Below are positions 41,647 through 53,758 of a DNA stretch of 64,000 nucleotides, one piece after another. The stretch covers positions 38,149,437 through 38,213,436 of the forward strand of contig NC_133655.1 of assembly GCF_009905375.1 (NCBI RefSeq), given 5' to 3'. Below the pieces are notes generated by a model. That model ran no database searches and was not told the DNA's origin. It saw only the letters and a list, made by a program, of their open reading frames with translations. How positions within the stretch are numbered: position 1 is the first letter of the stretch; each line of letters opens with the position of its first letter. The position numbers and the translations under genes are program-made. Source of the DNA: Apium graveolens (taxonomy: Eukaryota; Streptophyta; Magnoliopsida; Apiales; Apiaceae).

Positions 41647-44409
41647 TCACGGGAATCCCCCTGCCTTCCCTAACTGAAGCTCCCTAGCTATCCGATACCT
41701 AAAGGTATCAACCTCCTCTTGCGACCAATTCGCTACCTCGGCCAAGTCAAATCCTTGTGTGAAGTAGTCCATGTATTTCATCACATAAACACCGCAATCA
41801 TTGAAGTTTCGTTGCTTTGGTCTGGACGGTAGAGCTAGGACCTCGGCTGAAGTAGGGTCACGCCCCTCGACTGGCTGTATCATATGCAATAGCCAACAAC
41901 CATGACTGTAATAAAATTATGATCCGAGAATGAATACAATATACAATTGGTAAGGACTATATAGAAGACAGTAATAGTAGACAAGTAAAGGAACATACCA
42001 CCACTCATATATCCTCATGATAATCTGGCTCGTCATTCATTGAATCTATGATAAGACCTTCAAATCGTCTAGTACCGAACATGAACAAAACCCAATGCAC
42101 ATCTCCGACACAACATGGGATGAATATGTAGTCCTCCTTGAGAACAGAAGGACCAACAGTAGCAGTGGCAAAACCAGTAAAACTATGTACTGCTTCATTG
42201 CATGCCCTCTGCAATGTATCTCCACCGATCCTTAATGTTTTTCTGATTTTATTCACATGTCTTTTCCCAAGTACCATGAAGTAGGGATCCATGAAGTAAT
42301 AGACGGGTTTCCTCTCCCATATACGTCCAGTGTGAATCTCCTCCTCCCGACTCCTTAGCAATCCCTGAAAATAAATATAAATGCAACAAGTAAAATGAAT
42401 GCAACATGTAAAATGAATGCAACAACTAAAATGAATGCAACAACTAAAATGTATTAGACAACTAAAATGTATTAGCAACGAGTAACGAATAATACCATAT
42501 AAGTGTATCTGATCCTGTCATCAACCCATGTTCCTGGAGCCAGACTCTGCATAGCTGATGCATGGACGTGATAGTCCTGAACAATAAGACCATCGGGCAT
42601 CCTCGGCGCCATCCCAAAGCCCCATCCCCAATCTGAATATATAGCATTCTTCTTTGTCATGCTGAGACTCTTAGTGATACTCCACTTCTCTTCTTTCATC
42701 CTGCGGGATGCAAGCTTCGCGGGCCTACTAGATGAGGCAATAGTCTGGGGTGGCTGAGACACATGCTGGGATGGCTGTGTCATGTCAACGACATCCTGGA
42801 CAGGAATGGCTGGAATGTCAAAGTCGTCAGCCGAAGGTGCAATGAAATCTGGTTTTATGTTCTGAAATGTGGGTGGTCTATAGGCGGGTCCTTTGATCTT
42901 CTTCATCAACCGAGAGAATGGTGTGAAGAAGGTAGCAGAAATCCTCCAAAACTCCTCCACAAACTCTGGAGGAACCCTAGCATCCAGCTGCTTCAACATA
43001 TTAAGCCTGACAACCATCTACAAACAAAAATAAACAAACATCTTTTCATTAATTCCACAAGGATATCATATGTGCAAGATGAAATATATGTGAATGCAAA
43101 TTTGGTAGTGTGTGGTGTAATGTGAAATATGCATATTTGTAAAACACTTACAACTTCATATCCTTCGAGGCTATCATACAACTCCCTCGTCTTGTACTGT
43201 TGTTGAAGCTGTGGATCCGGCCTCCCTATTCGCATATGAGATATATCAGCATACCACGCCATGTAATCAGCCTCAGAAGCAATGCCAACCGAGTCATCAA
43301 CAAGTCCATCCAAATATGAACAAAATCTGGCCCATTTGCCAATATCAATGAACCACCGTACAAGCCAATCCTCCCGTGCAAATGTGGCCTCCTTAGCCCC
43401 CTATAGCCAGCCATGTTCACCGGCGCCCGTGGAATCTGGGGACTAGCACCAAACTGTCTGCTCACCCTGTCCGGATGCTGCCACTCGACCACATCATAAC
43501 ATACGAGGGGAACTAGTCCGCACCCAGCTAACTGTGCCTGTATCATCTCATTGTCCATAACATCGTCGAATCTAGCATACGGCCTCCAAACCACATCATC
43601 ACCAGCAACACCATCAAACTCACCCTATAGAACAGTAAGTTGTGGTGAGGATCTGTCTTCCTGCACTTCTTTAAAACCCCCACATGAGTATCACTAGAAT
43701 AGGCCCATCCCTCAGCAACCGGATAATCCTCCTGACCAGGAGACCGTAAAGGCATGCCAATATGAGGAAATCTCTCGTAAGACCAAACCCGTAATACCAA
43801 GACACAACAAGAAATGCTCTTACTGCCCTTCTTTGCAGCAATCTCCAAACCCCGGTATATATGAGCTAACACAACTGCACCCCAAGCATAATAAGGAATC
43901 TCCCGCATATTAATCAATGGGTCCATATACCGAACATTAACAAAAGACCGGTTGATGCTAGGGAAGAGGATACAACCCATCAAGAATAGTAGATACGCCT
44001 TAGTATGTATAATCTTGACCCTCATATTATTCTTCTCAGGCTTCTGTGCACCATATCTCTCAAACAACCACCCTAGCTTGATGTTATTCCGATACAAAGC
44101 CTCCTTCACCTCCTCCTCGATCAAAGGCTCAAACCAGTTATTAGAAAAATATGCAGCCTTGTTCTCTATTACCCCACAAGTCAGTGCATCCCCCTGAACT
44201 AGCAACCCTAGAATAAACCCTATATCCTCCAATGTAACAGTCATTTCCCCCTGCCTCGTGAAGAAAGTGTCGGTCTCCGGTCTCCAACGCTTTACCAAAG
44301 CAGATATCAACCGAGTGTCAGTAGCCAAGACAATAGTAGGGTCTGCAAAAATCTCAAACCCAAGCATGTATAACAATTCCCGCTGTGGTCTCCTTAGCTT
44401 TAATCATGC
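41647..44409 (-). pseudogene. Plant mobile domain fused to Ulp1-like cysteine protease
   Basis: One gene on the - strand. Exon 1 (about 44409-43152) encodes a plant mobile domain: ALVKRWRPETDTFF, GEMTVTLEDIGFILGL, then WRPYARFDD, HPDRVSRQFG and WLVRWFIDIGKWARF. Exon 2 (43017-42496) encodes a linker. Exons 3 (42364 to about 42000) and 4 (41905-41647) encode a C48/Ulp1 protease with His in DVHWVLFM, Asp in LIIDSM, and Gln and Cys in KQRNFNDCGVYVMKY, so the catalytic set is kept. Introns of about 130 bp have GT-AG ends. Frame changes near 43625 and 43405 (both in G runs) and near 42010 break it. Ulp1 proteins cut SUMO from targets. Such cargo is known in MULEs, as is PMD in transposons. The start of exon 1 is uncertain. 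Confidence 0.85.
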
Positions 44410-45539
44410 AATGACTTATTCCCCGAATAGCTTTGCAACTCCTCTCTCCCTGCACAGTCCCAAACATCCTCACTAACGTGATACCGATTATCCTAAATAA
44501 CATTATACGCGTTCGGACCCGATAACATATTCCCAAAATCACCAAAATTATCCATACATGAAAATATTGTCAATATAATTCATCAATCACCACAATAAAA
44601 ACACCACCACGTACACAACAAAAATAATTACCACATATATAATCACCAAGTACACAATATATTAACCATTATATTCGCAATTCGTAATTATACATCCCAA
44701 AAATTAATTACATCCCAAAAATTAATTACATCCCAAAAATTAAGCACCGAAATTTAACCCCTAAATTAACCCTAATTTTATAATTATAAATTGTTAATAT
44801 AATTCAAATTTAACACCAATTTTATCATTAAATTCTACTTTTACACTAAATAATTCGAAATTAACACTAATTCATTCGAATTTCACACTAATTTTTGCAT
44901 TAAATTCGATTTATACACTAAATTAATTTGAAATTATCACTAATTAAATTCGATTTTACCATTAATTTATCCTAAAAATAATTCGAAATTAAATTTTAAT
45001 TAAACAAATTTTAAATAAATGAAATCTAATTAAACAAATTTTAATTGTAATTTTAACACTAATTTTATCATTAAATCCTAAAAAATGAATTAAAATAATC
45101 AAAATTAACACTAATTTATCCTAAAAATCTAATTAAATAAATCCTTAAAAATGATTATTTTTCAAATTAAATCAATTCCAAATTATGAACCCTATAAATT
45201 CAAAAAAATCGAATTTAATCATACTACAATTCATATGTTAATTCATTACAAGGATTCATACATTAATTAACCCTAAAAAATTTAATTACATACACAAAAT
45301 CGGATCTACACTAAGAAAAAAGCATAAATCAATAAAACTATAAATAATCAAAAGGAGTCGATTATATACCTTAATTACGAAAGAGGAGAATGATTTTGTT
45401 GATTGTTTTGCTTCTGGTGGGTGTTTTGCTTCTGCTGGGGTTTTTGCTTCTGCTGGGTGTATATATTGCGGCTGTGTTTTGTGTTTGTGAATCGTTGAGA
45501 GTCTGTGTTTGCTAGGGATTAGGTAAACAAAAAACGACA
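44410..45539 (-). other. Upstream region of the PMD-Ulp1 gene
   Basis: Very AT-rich, with repeated ATTAATTACATCCCAAAA (about 44690-44745) and AATTCGAAATTAACACTAATT-type words. Near 45409-45463 there are three tandem copies of a TTTTGCTTCTGCTGGG-like 17-18 base unit. A short - strand frame from about 45520 with a possible donor near 45372 (AAG/GTATAT) might be a 5' exon; not supported further. Confidence 0.45.
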
Positions 45540-45709
45540 CCAACCGCAAAAATTTTCCGCGGTCCGTGTGCTAGGGGTATTTTCGTAATTATACCGAACC
45601 GCTGAAAATTTTCGCGGTCCCCTATATGCTGTTTCAATTTCCAGCCGTTAGATCCACCATCCAACGGTGACAAATGTGTTTGTTGTATACCGGTCTACAA
45701 CCAGCCCCC
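45540..45709 (-). repeat. Right terminal inverted repeat region of the MULE
   Basis: Inverted counterpart of 7001-7150, with variant palindromes CCGCAAAAATTTTCCGCGG (45544-45562) and CCGCTGAAAATTTTCGCGG (about 45599-45617). Followed by TATTATGAA. Confidence 0.8.
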
Positions 45710-45876
45710 TATTATGAATGTGTAATACGATGATACGAAAATTCGACAAATATAATAATATAAAAATACGGGTATAGGGGCACGGGAAAAAATAAACAAA
45801 AACTTCATATATTTGTATATATATATATATATATATTATGTTAAACATTAGAAAATCTATTTAAAAAATAAAAAAT

Positions 45877-48800
45877 CACTAGTACATAATTGACCTTTAG
45901 AGTCGAGTAAAATAAATTTAAGACGTTGGTTATTCGACGTAGTATATAAAGGGGACGCTATAGGTATATACTTTTGTGTCGGTTAATTAGACGACACTAG
46001 AAGTTATTCTATATTGATTAATAACCGATGCCAAAGGACAATTAACCGGCGCCTTTGATAGTGTTGTAGTGTCGGTTGTCTGAAATGTCGTCACCTATTT
46101 TTATTCCCAATGGCGTCGATTCACTAGAATGATGACGCTTATAGTATTTTTTATTACGACGCCCCTCCAATAACCGACGCTTAAAGTTATTTTTTAATTT
46201 TTTTTTGGGTTTTTATAACCCGCCTCACATGTATATGACCATAAATAAAGTTATGAGAAATATCAACAATACCTCCAACAATCATTAAACATAATAATCC
46301 TAAATTTAATTAATATATAAATTTAATTGTTTTTTTATACTTGAAAAAATATATAATAAATTACAAATATTATTGGAATTTCCTGGTCACCTACTGCTTG
46401 ATCTCCATTATGGTGCTTTTTGCTTTTTCCTTGGATACTCCACGCACTAGAATTGTTTCATGAATCTCTCACTTGATCTGAAGCAAATACCTGCAATATA
46501 ATAAAATAATAGTTAATATATATATATATATTAAACCAATAACCTATTGTTATTACTTACAGGAGTTATTCACTAGGATTTATAAACTTTGTAGTAACTA
46601 TTTATACATATATGTTTGATTTTTTTTTACTATTTGTGTAGTAATTTAGTCTTTAACTATATTTACTTAAGAAAAAAAAACACCAACAAGAAAAATTTGA
46701 CAACATTAAATCAAGAAAAGTCTCGCTGAGGATGACGATATTAACCAAGAAGAATGTAAGCCTGAAAAACAGAGACATAAAGATATCTTTTTCTCTTGTC
46801 ATACACCGTGACATTATAAAAATATGAAAATACCGTACAAACAACTCCCAAGGAGTTGGTTAACAAGTGACAAAAGACACCATCAGGAGATTTAGTTAAA
46901 CATAAGACATACTTTGAGTATGATGCTCAACAATGTTATACTATTCTAAGATAATTGTTTAACACCCAGCGATAATATAATTTAAGAAACTATTGCAATA
47001 CAAAGTATAACCCAACAGATTATATGAATTTCCTAATTCTAGTAAGCAAAACTGTGCATATAAATTATCTCTGTATTTAGTAATTTAACACATCATGACT
47101 CACATATATTGTGTAAAATGTAATTGCCAAAATATAGCATTTGAAGACTGAGGAGGGTGTAAATACTCCACTCATTACAAAATTATAAGTTACATAGATG
47201 AAAATAGAAAGTGACAGTTTGTACTCATGTAATTCAAAATTAGCAGAAGAGCAAATACCTATGTGGATTTAGGTCCTTATGTCTTGACTAGCCTGGACGC
47301 CCCCAATTGATTAACCTGTAGTCAGATATAACAATACACCTAATTCCAGTTGTCGCATGATTATCCTCATAATGTACACTGATATGCATTAACATAATCC
47401 CCATCCCACGATATGGTCCCTGCCCCATGATATCCCGGTCTAAGTCTACAACAAAATATATAAATGCTCTTAATAAGAATCACAAAATGGTTAAGCACGT
47501 TTGCCTATCACATATACGTTTTTACCATTTTTCCGTCCATCAAGAACAAGAGAGTTCTATAATGGACTAAACTTCTTGCGACGATGATACATTAGACAAG
47601 TTAACTGGCACCTATCATCCTACATGTTATCATGCACGATCAAACATAAATTATGCCAACTATAAACTACAGATTCTAAAATACCATGAGAGAGCTCCAG
47701 GAAAAGGTGCACGCCTCTGTCAACCCAATAACCAATCTACTTGTCAATGTTGAAATGGTTGACATGGCTCATGATCCAAAGCTCAGCTTCTGTAGGAAGT
47801 ATCATATTCTATAATATCATGAGTTGATCCTCTAGTCAGTTATTATAGCACATAAATAAAGTTAGGTTACTCAATTTTTGCATATTATGCACCGTTGCTA
47901 TCTCACTTACAAGAAAATTACAAATCACGGGAAATATTGTTGGTAGAAGGTTGGAGTTGCGAGAGGGTAAAATTCTTTAAATGAGCCTTAAAATATTTCA
48001 AATCTAATTTAGCTGGGGGATTCACTAACACATTTTCTCTCATGCTATTCTAAATCTTCTACAAAGAGTGAGAGGATGCAGGGTATTTATATGTTTCTTT
48101 GACTTCAAGTAAATTGATTGGTGTGAATCTTCAATTAAGGGTATTTATATGTTTCTTTGATTTCGAGTAAATTGATGGGTGCGAATCTTCAATTAGCACT
48201 GATTTCTATGGACTAGTGATTGTGAAATTGGAGAAGAAAACTAATCGTAGTGAGTAAAATTGAGGATGCGGAGTGGGTCAGAGGAATTAAAAGTTATTTT
48301 ACATCGAAAAATATTAAAGAAATTATACCTAAAGTTCACTTACAAATCTAAAGAAACAATATCTATTTTTAGTAAAACTCTTTGAAAATTTATTTTTGTT
48401 AAATATTTTTATAAAATAAAATAATATTACTGTGTTGCTACAAAAATTAGAAATTTTGTAATTAAATATTTTCTCACAACAAATATTTTATAAAATAATT
48501 TTTTTCCATTTCGATGATTAAGGGCTTCGAATAAACATTTTAAGAGATAATTTTACATTTCATAAAATTAAATTTAAGTTGAGTTACCATAATCTTTTTA
48601 AAGAATTATTATTATATATGAACTGAGATGTCCATGTTATTCTTTTTATTTACCCTATTTAATTAATTGACTTTTTCAATTAAAAACATCTTTCTATTTT
48701 TTCTAACTAAAATATCTCTTTTTCCAAAATTATCAAAGATAATTTTATTTATAAAAATAATAATAATATTATCATTATTAATACCTAATAAATTCACTTT

Positions 48801-49759
48801 TCAGTTGAATATATTTTTCTAAAATTACATATCTAGACATGATTATTTAATTTTTTCTTATAAAAATTATATTATAATGAGACTAGACACATATAACTAT
48901 TTTTATTTAAACATATAATAATGGGTTCCGTATTCTTTAACATATATTTTAATAAATTTAGGTAATGAAACAATTTATTAAATTTACAAAACTCACAACA
49001 AATTTGAAAATAGATTAATCACATTGAAAATATATGAAATATACTCCCTCCGTCCCCTTCATTGTTACCACATTTTTAATTCCGTTTGTCCTAAAACTAT
49101 TTTCCACTTTTAGTTTATATGTTAGTTTAAGTGTTAATTATGTTAATATTTTTGTAAAGCAATACAATTTTTTGGTAACTAGCAGTTTAATTAATATGAT
49201 TGAATAAAAGGTGGAAATTTGATTGGTGATAAAATAATTGGGACAGAGGGAGTAGTATAAAGTTGAATATTGATTATAAGATAACAATATTTTTTAAATT
49301 TGTAACTATTGGAAAGACATTTTTTGGCCTACCATTATATAAAATATTTAGGAAAAAACCAATGTTTTGAAATAATGAATGTAAAATAAAAATAAAAAAA
49401 ATCACAAGAACGTATGTAGCATTTTTTTTTTATTTTTATCCTTAAAGCGTCGGCTGCTTGGCCGTGGTACAAAGTCTCAAAAATGGCGTCGGTTGAAGAT
49501 ATGTCGTCGTTAATAGTAGAGACAACAACGTCGAGTGTATAAGAACCGACGTTATAAAACATTTTGGGGGCATTCTAATGCCCGACACATATTATAATTA
49601 TAAGTGTCGGTTATCCACAAAGCCGACACAACAGATCTAATACAACTGAGAATAAGCGTCGGCTAAAGCCAAAACTGACGCTTAAAAGGGGTTTAAGCGA
49701 TTGTTCTCTAAAGAACCGATGTCAAAAATGCGACATCAAAAGACATTTTTGTGCTAGTG
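45877..49759 (+). mobile_element. Non-autonomous CACTA element
   Basis: Ends CACTAGTACATAA (45877) and, inverted, CACTAGCACAAAA (from 49759), with a 3-bp target duplication AAT at 45874-45876 and 49760-49762. Both sub-terminal regions carry many copies of a CCGACGCTTAAAG-like word in both orientations (46030-46190 and 49440-49740), the usual transposase-binding pattern of this superfamily. No transposase is visible. Two - strand stretches (about 47275-47450 and 47690-47820) look exon-like (HISVHYEDNHATTGIRC; ILPTEAELWIMSHVNHFNID) but I do not recognise them. Confidence 0.85.
49044..49252. mobile_element. Stowaway-like MITE inside the CACTA element
   Basis: 209 bp with inverted ends CTCCCTCCGTCCC and GGGACAGAGGGAG, flanked by TA on both sides (49042-49043 and 49253-49254). 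The classic Stowaway (Tc1/mariner-derived) signature. Confidence 0.85.
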
Positions 49760-49762
49760 AAT

Positions 49763-50971
49763 TGTATAAAATATGAATCAAATGTATCATTCATTCATAT
49801 AAAACACCAAAATACAAATAAATTATTTTTTGACAAATAAAAAAACAGTTTTCACTAACTTTAACATAATACAACTGGGACAAACCCCCAACTGTCAATA
49901 CAACCAGGTTGAGAAATAAATAACACACTAAAAATAATTAGATGATTTGTTTCCTGATCGTTTAAGACACATAATTTAAAAATTCTTGAAGTTAAAAATC
50001 AAAGATATCCCAAGAGATTCAAACTACACCCACATTTCTGAAAACAACAATATCACAGTTGACCATATCACATAAAAATCATTGTTAACCCAGTGTTCAG
50101 AAATAACAATCGCATAAATTGAGATTGGAGAAGCGTCACCCCAGCTATCTACATGCCATATACTAACTATAGACATGTCGAAGGCACCCCGACTATTTAT
50201 GTGCCAGATACCACCTATAGACATGCCAAAAGTATAAACTCGTGAAGGATAAACAATCTTTGGTTGTGAAGGTGAGCTCTTGCAATAATCACCACTGCCC
50301 CAGATTCGATGCAGACTTTTCAGATCACCAAAAATATCAATAAAATGGTTCTCAATAGATTCAACACCAAATAAACCCAACCATAACAAAACACCCCAAA
50401 TGTAGAGATAAAGCACACATACCCAACAGGAGAGATACACAAACACCCAAAAAATTAGATTTTATTGAAAGGATTAACGAGAATAAAAGAAAATGGTGGG
50501 GTCGGGGCTTGCCACCGGAGAAAACAACTGGAAGCCTCTCAATTTACTTGAGAAAGAACAAACCCTAGGAGAGGAGGGGAGGGAGGCGGCTACAAATTCA
50601 AGTAAAATCTTTTAGTTTATGTAAAAATGAATACGATAATCAATAATTTTGTAGTAACTAATAGCATAAATATTTAATTCTGCGAAGATAGTTTTCTAAA
50701 ATAGATTTTGATCACAATTTCTAAAAATTAAATTTTAGATTAACATCGGGGAGGAATCCGTGTATTTGATACCAATACTGTGTCAAAGTATCCAACACGA
50801 AAACTGGCGTGCGATCCAAATTTCTTATTTCGTAGGTTAATGTAATAAAGAAAAACCCAAGTAGAGATAGGTAATAGTAGAAGTGCATTCAATTTTTTAT
50901 GATAATTTTTTTAGGCACAAATCAAACCAAATATAAATCTTTTTAATTAGGAATATTTACTATATAGTCCA
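49763..50971. other. Intergenic, nothing recognised
   Basis: AT-rich. A 140-codon frame on the - strand (50024-50446) has no family likeness and unstable composition. A GC-richer piece at 50480-50600 could be an old exon or UTR; not assigned. Confidence 0.4.
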
Positions 50972-52482
50972 TGTTCTCGTAACATATATAATCATATTAT
51001 ATCATTAAATAGTTTCATTATTATAATAGTTTCCTTGTTATGATATTTTTCTTTATTATGTTTGGTTGTTGGTTATATAAACCTCTCTTCTATTGTAATA
51101 GAGACTAAGTCATATTATAGTAAAACTCTACTTTTCTTTCTTCCCTCCATAATTTATCATGGTATCAAGAGTTATGGTTCGATCCGGAATAGGTTGATGA
51201 TGAGTTATATCGGGTTGGGTTCCACATGTTGGGTTTAAAACATGTGTTATAATTATTGTTTTTTCTTGTCTTCTTCTTCTTATTCAAATCGGTTATTTTT
51301 TTTTCTTTTTCTTCGATTGGATATCTCACGTGTATTTGATTTTGGTTAAAAAAAATTCTGCTGGTTTTGGTTTGGACTCTCATACAACTTTTCTGCTAGT
51401 TTTGGTTGGAACTCTAATATAATTTTTCTGCTGGATTTGGTTGAGACTCTAATACACACTCCTGGTCTCTCTTTGATGATATTGGCTCCTTGATAACATT
51501 ATTTTTTTTGTTTCTTTCCCTCTCATATTCCTTTCCTTTTTTTGTGTTGATGATGGGGTAGCCCTAGGCGCATTTGTATGCTTCTTCGCATTTTATTTTA
51601 CTTTATCTGGTGCTCTAGGCACATTGGCCCGTTCGCGGGATTGGATTAGGTTATTTGGTGCTCTAGGAACATTGGTTTAATATATTTGGTGCTCTAGGCA
51701 CATTGGCCCTACGAGAATTGTTTAGTTTATTTGGTACTCTAGGCATATTGGTCCTTTGAGGGATTGGTTTAGTTTATTTGGTGCTCTGGACACATTGGCC
51801 ATTCGCGGTGATTAGTTTAGTTTATTTGGTGCTCTAGAAACATTGGTTTAGTTTATCTGGTGTTTTAGGCAGACTGGCCCTTCGCGGGATTTGATTAGAT
51901 TTAGAGAAAATTTGAATTGCGATACTGTTTTTATTTGGTTGAGGATTGGATACAGTTTGTTGACTTGAATTTAGTTATTTGGAGTTTGTATTGGGTTGAT
52001 TATGGAGTTTGTATTGGGTTGATTATGGAGTTTGGTTTTGGATTCAGTTTCACATGCAGTTTTGGTATTGTTTTCGATGGTTGCAGATTTGCTACTTTAA
52101 TGATTTGATTACTTTGTTTTCTATTGGATTGCTGCGTCTTTGAACGATTTCTCTCTTATTGTTGCGTTTTCTTTTGTTGTTGTGTCTTTGGATTCGTTTG
52201 GAAGTTTTTGGTTTGGTGTTACAATTTTGGATTTGTTCGATTACGTGACTCCGTCTTTTGGTTGGCAAACTCCCGATTCAACATCGTGAGTTGAGAGAAA
52301 TGTCAACATATATAATAATATTATATTAATGGATAGATTCATTATTATAATAATTTCCATGTTATGATATTTTTTTAATTATATTTAGTTATTGACTCTA
52401 TAAGCTCTTATTCTATTATAATAGAGAATAAATCATATTATAATAAAACTCTATTTTTTTTCTCACCCACCCTAGTTTATCA
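50972..52482 (+). mobile_element. TRIM-like miniature LTR element
   Basis: Two diverged direct repeats of about 185 bp, 50972-51159 and 52301-52482, both TGT...TTTATCA, surround about 1.1 kb without coding capacity. A primer-site-like TGGTATCAAGAG directly follows the left repeat (51160) and a purine run (GAGAGAAA) directly precedes the right one. Size and layout fit a terminal-repeat retrotransposon in miniature or a gutted copia element. No matching target duplication was found. Confidence 0.7.
51609..51885 (+). repeat. Minisatellite, GGTGCTCTAGGCACATTGGC unit
   Basis: Seven imperfect copies at 32-49 base spacing inside the TRIM-like element, linked by TTTAGTTTATTT spacers. A second short repeat (GGAGTTTGTATTGGGTTGATTAT, two to three copies) follows at about 51979-52035. 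Confidence 0.85.
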
Positions 52483-53758
52483 ATACTTATATCAAGATTT
52501 AGGTGAGCATGTGTGTACTGTGTGCGGTACCTGCCCCAGCTATAGTGCATTACCCTGACATGTTTTATTGTGCAAAAAGGTGTGGATATAGAACATACTA
52601 CATAAGGTGGGCTATTCATTTTCTTACTTGACACTAATATATGATTGGTAAGTGCACATGATATAAACAAGAGAAGATGGAAACCTAGCTAATATTACTC
52701 CATCAGTCCACCTTGTATGATTTTTAAGGACAAGTTTGGAAGAAAATAGCATTTATGCATTGCTGATTATGTAGTGGTTGGTTCTAAGGCCAAAAGAAAG
52801 AGGATGAATTGGCCTTGTGCACAGCATTCACAAATCACAATATTACATTATACGTGTGGAGGGTCATAATTCAAGAGATTGTGAAAAAAATATCAAAATA
52901 TGAAACAAAGTAAATCATCAACCTAATTTGAACAAAATTTCAGAAAGGCATGTGAAAAAATTGGTGATCTGATTCTAAATCTCATCGTTCTCATTTTAAA
53001 ATTTGGTTACTGACTATATGCATGTATAATCCTCTTCCAGCTATTGTAGATAATATAATGCACGATCTATTTCTTAATCTTTTATCCAGTTTCATGGCTT
53101 TAGCTGTAAAACAAATTTATTTTTTGCCGATTTAATTACTACTTCTGATTTGTTTTAGAAAAACATTTGAGACTAGCTACTTCAGTTTTTAAGGAGAGCA
53201 TCATTTGTTTTTTTTTAAACCGATCCCATTATAGCAAATGATCCATGTAGGGGGGTGTTTTGGGATGGTATCAATTTTCATACCTCCAGTCTCATGAACC
53301 TTATTTTATACTAATTTTAAACAAATGAAAAATGAAATGCACACGAAAGTTCTAAGTTGAAGATGCTCTTATTTGACTAAGAATAAAAAAAAAAAAAAAA
53401 AGAGAAAATGTACAGCCAGTACTTGTCAACTTGTTTGGCATGTCTTTGAATCTTACTGATTATTGGGGATTGTTTTAGAACATCATTTCAGTTAGTTCTT
53501 TTGTCAGTAAATTAGTCAGGTAGTCTACCCTGAGATATTAAGAAATTTTTGCATATTTTCTTGCAATGTAATACAAATTTAACTCATGTTGCAGTTGTGT
53601 CTGTGGAGTTCAGAAAGAGCCATGTATATGAATGTAGTTACAAAGAGATTGAACCATTTAACTCATGTTGTCATTTTCTTACAGTTTTTTTTGCTCTTCT
53701 CCTAAAAAATTAACTGCACAACTGAAGAATTCTCTAGTAGTATAATTACAATGTCATA
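52483..53758. other. Intergenic spacer
   Basis: AT-rich. TTACTCCATCAGTCCACC near 52697 looks like one eroded end of a Stowaway MITE without its partner. An A18 run lies at about 53384-53401. No gene seen. Confidence 0.45.

Larger units (their letters stand above)
7001..45709 (+). mobile_element. Mutator-like element (MULE), FAR1 type, with PMD-Ulp1 cargo
   Basis: Flanked by a perfect 9-bp direct repeat, TATTATGAA, at 6992-7000 and 45710-45718. The ends are similar in inverted orientation: GGGGAATGGT at 7001 and AGGGGGCTGG read from 45710 inward, followed on both sides by ACAAACA and CGTTGGATGG, then by GC-rich CCGCGG/AAATTT palindromes. Nine-base duplications and long terminal inverted repeats are typical of MULEs. 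Without the 30-kb insertion at 9311-39276 and its duplicated 5 bases, the element would be about 8.7 kb. It holds a FAR1-domain transposase and a small ORF on the + strand, and a plant-mobile-domain/Ulp1 fusion on the - strand. All large genes are broken, so it is no longer autonomous. Confidence 0.9.

Noticed and set aside
41180..45709. A separate, shorter MULE carrying only the PMD-Ulp1 gene
   Set aside because: Considered because of the TIR-like palindrome at 41180-41240, but there is no tip sequence or target duplication there, whereas 7001-45709 has a perfect 9-bp duplication. It remains a possible ancestral state.
50024..50446. 140-codon - strand ORF
   Set aside because: No recognisable domain, odd composition, no supporting context.
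51160..51190. tRNA-like GGTTCGATCC box
   Set aside because: It directly follows a primer-site-like word at the edge of the TRIM-like element, and no acceptor or anticodon arms can be built around it.
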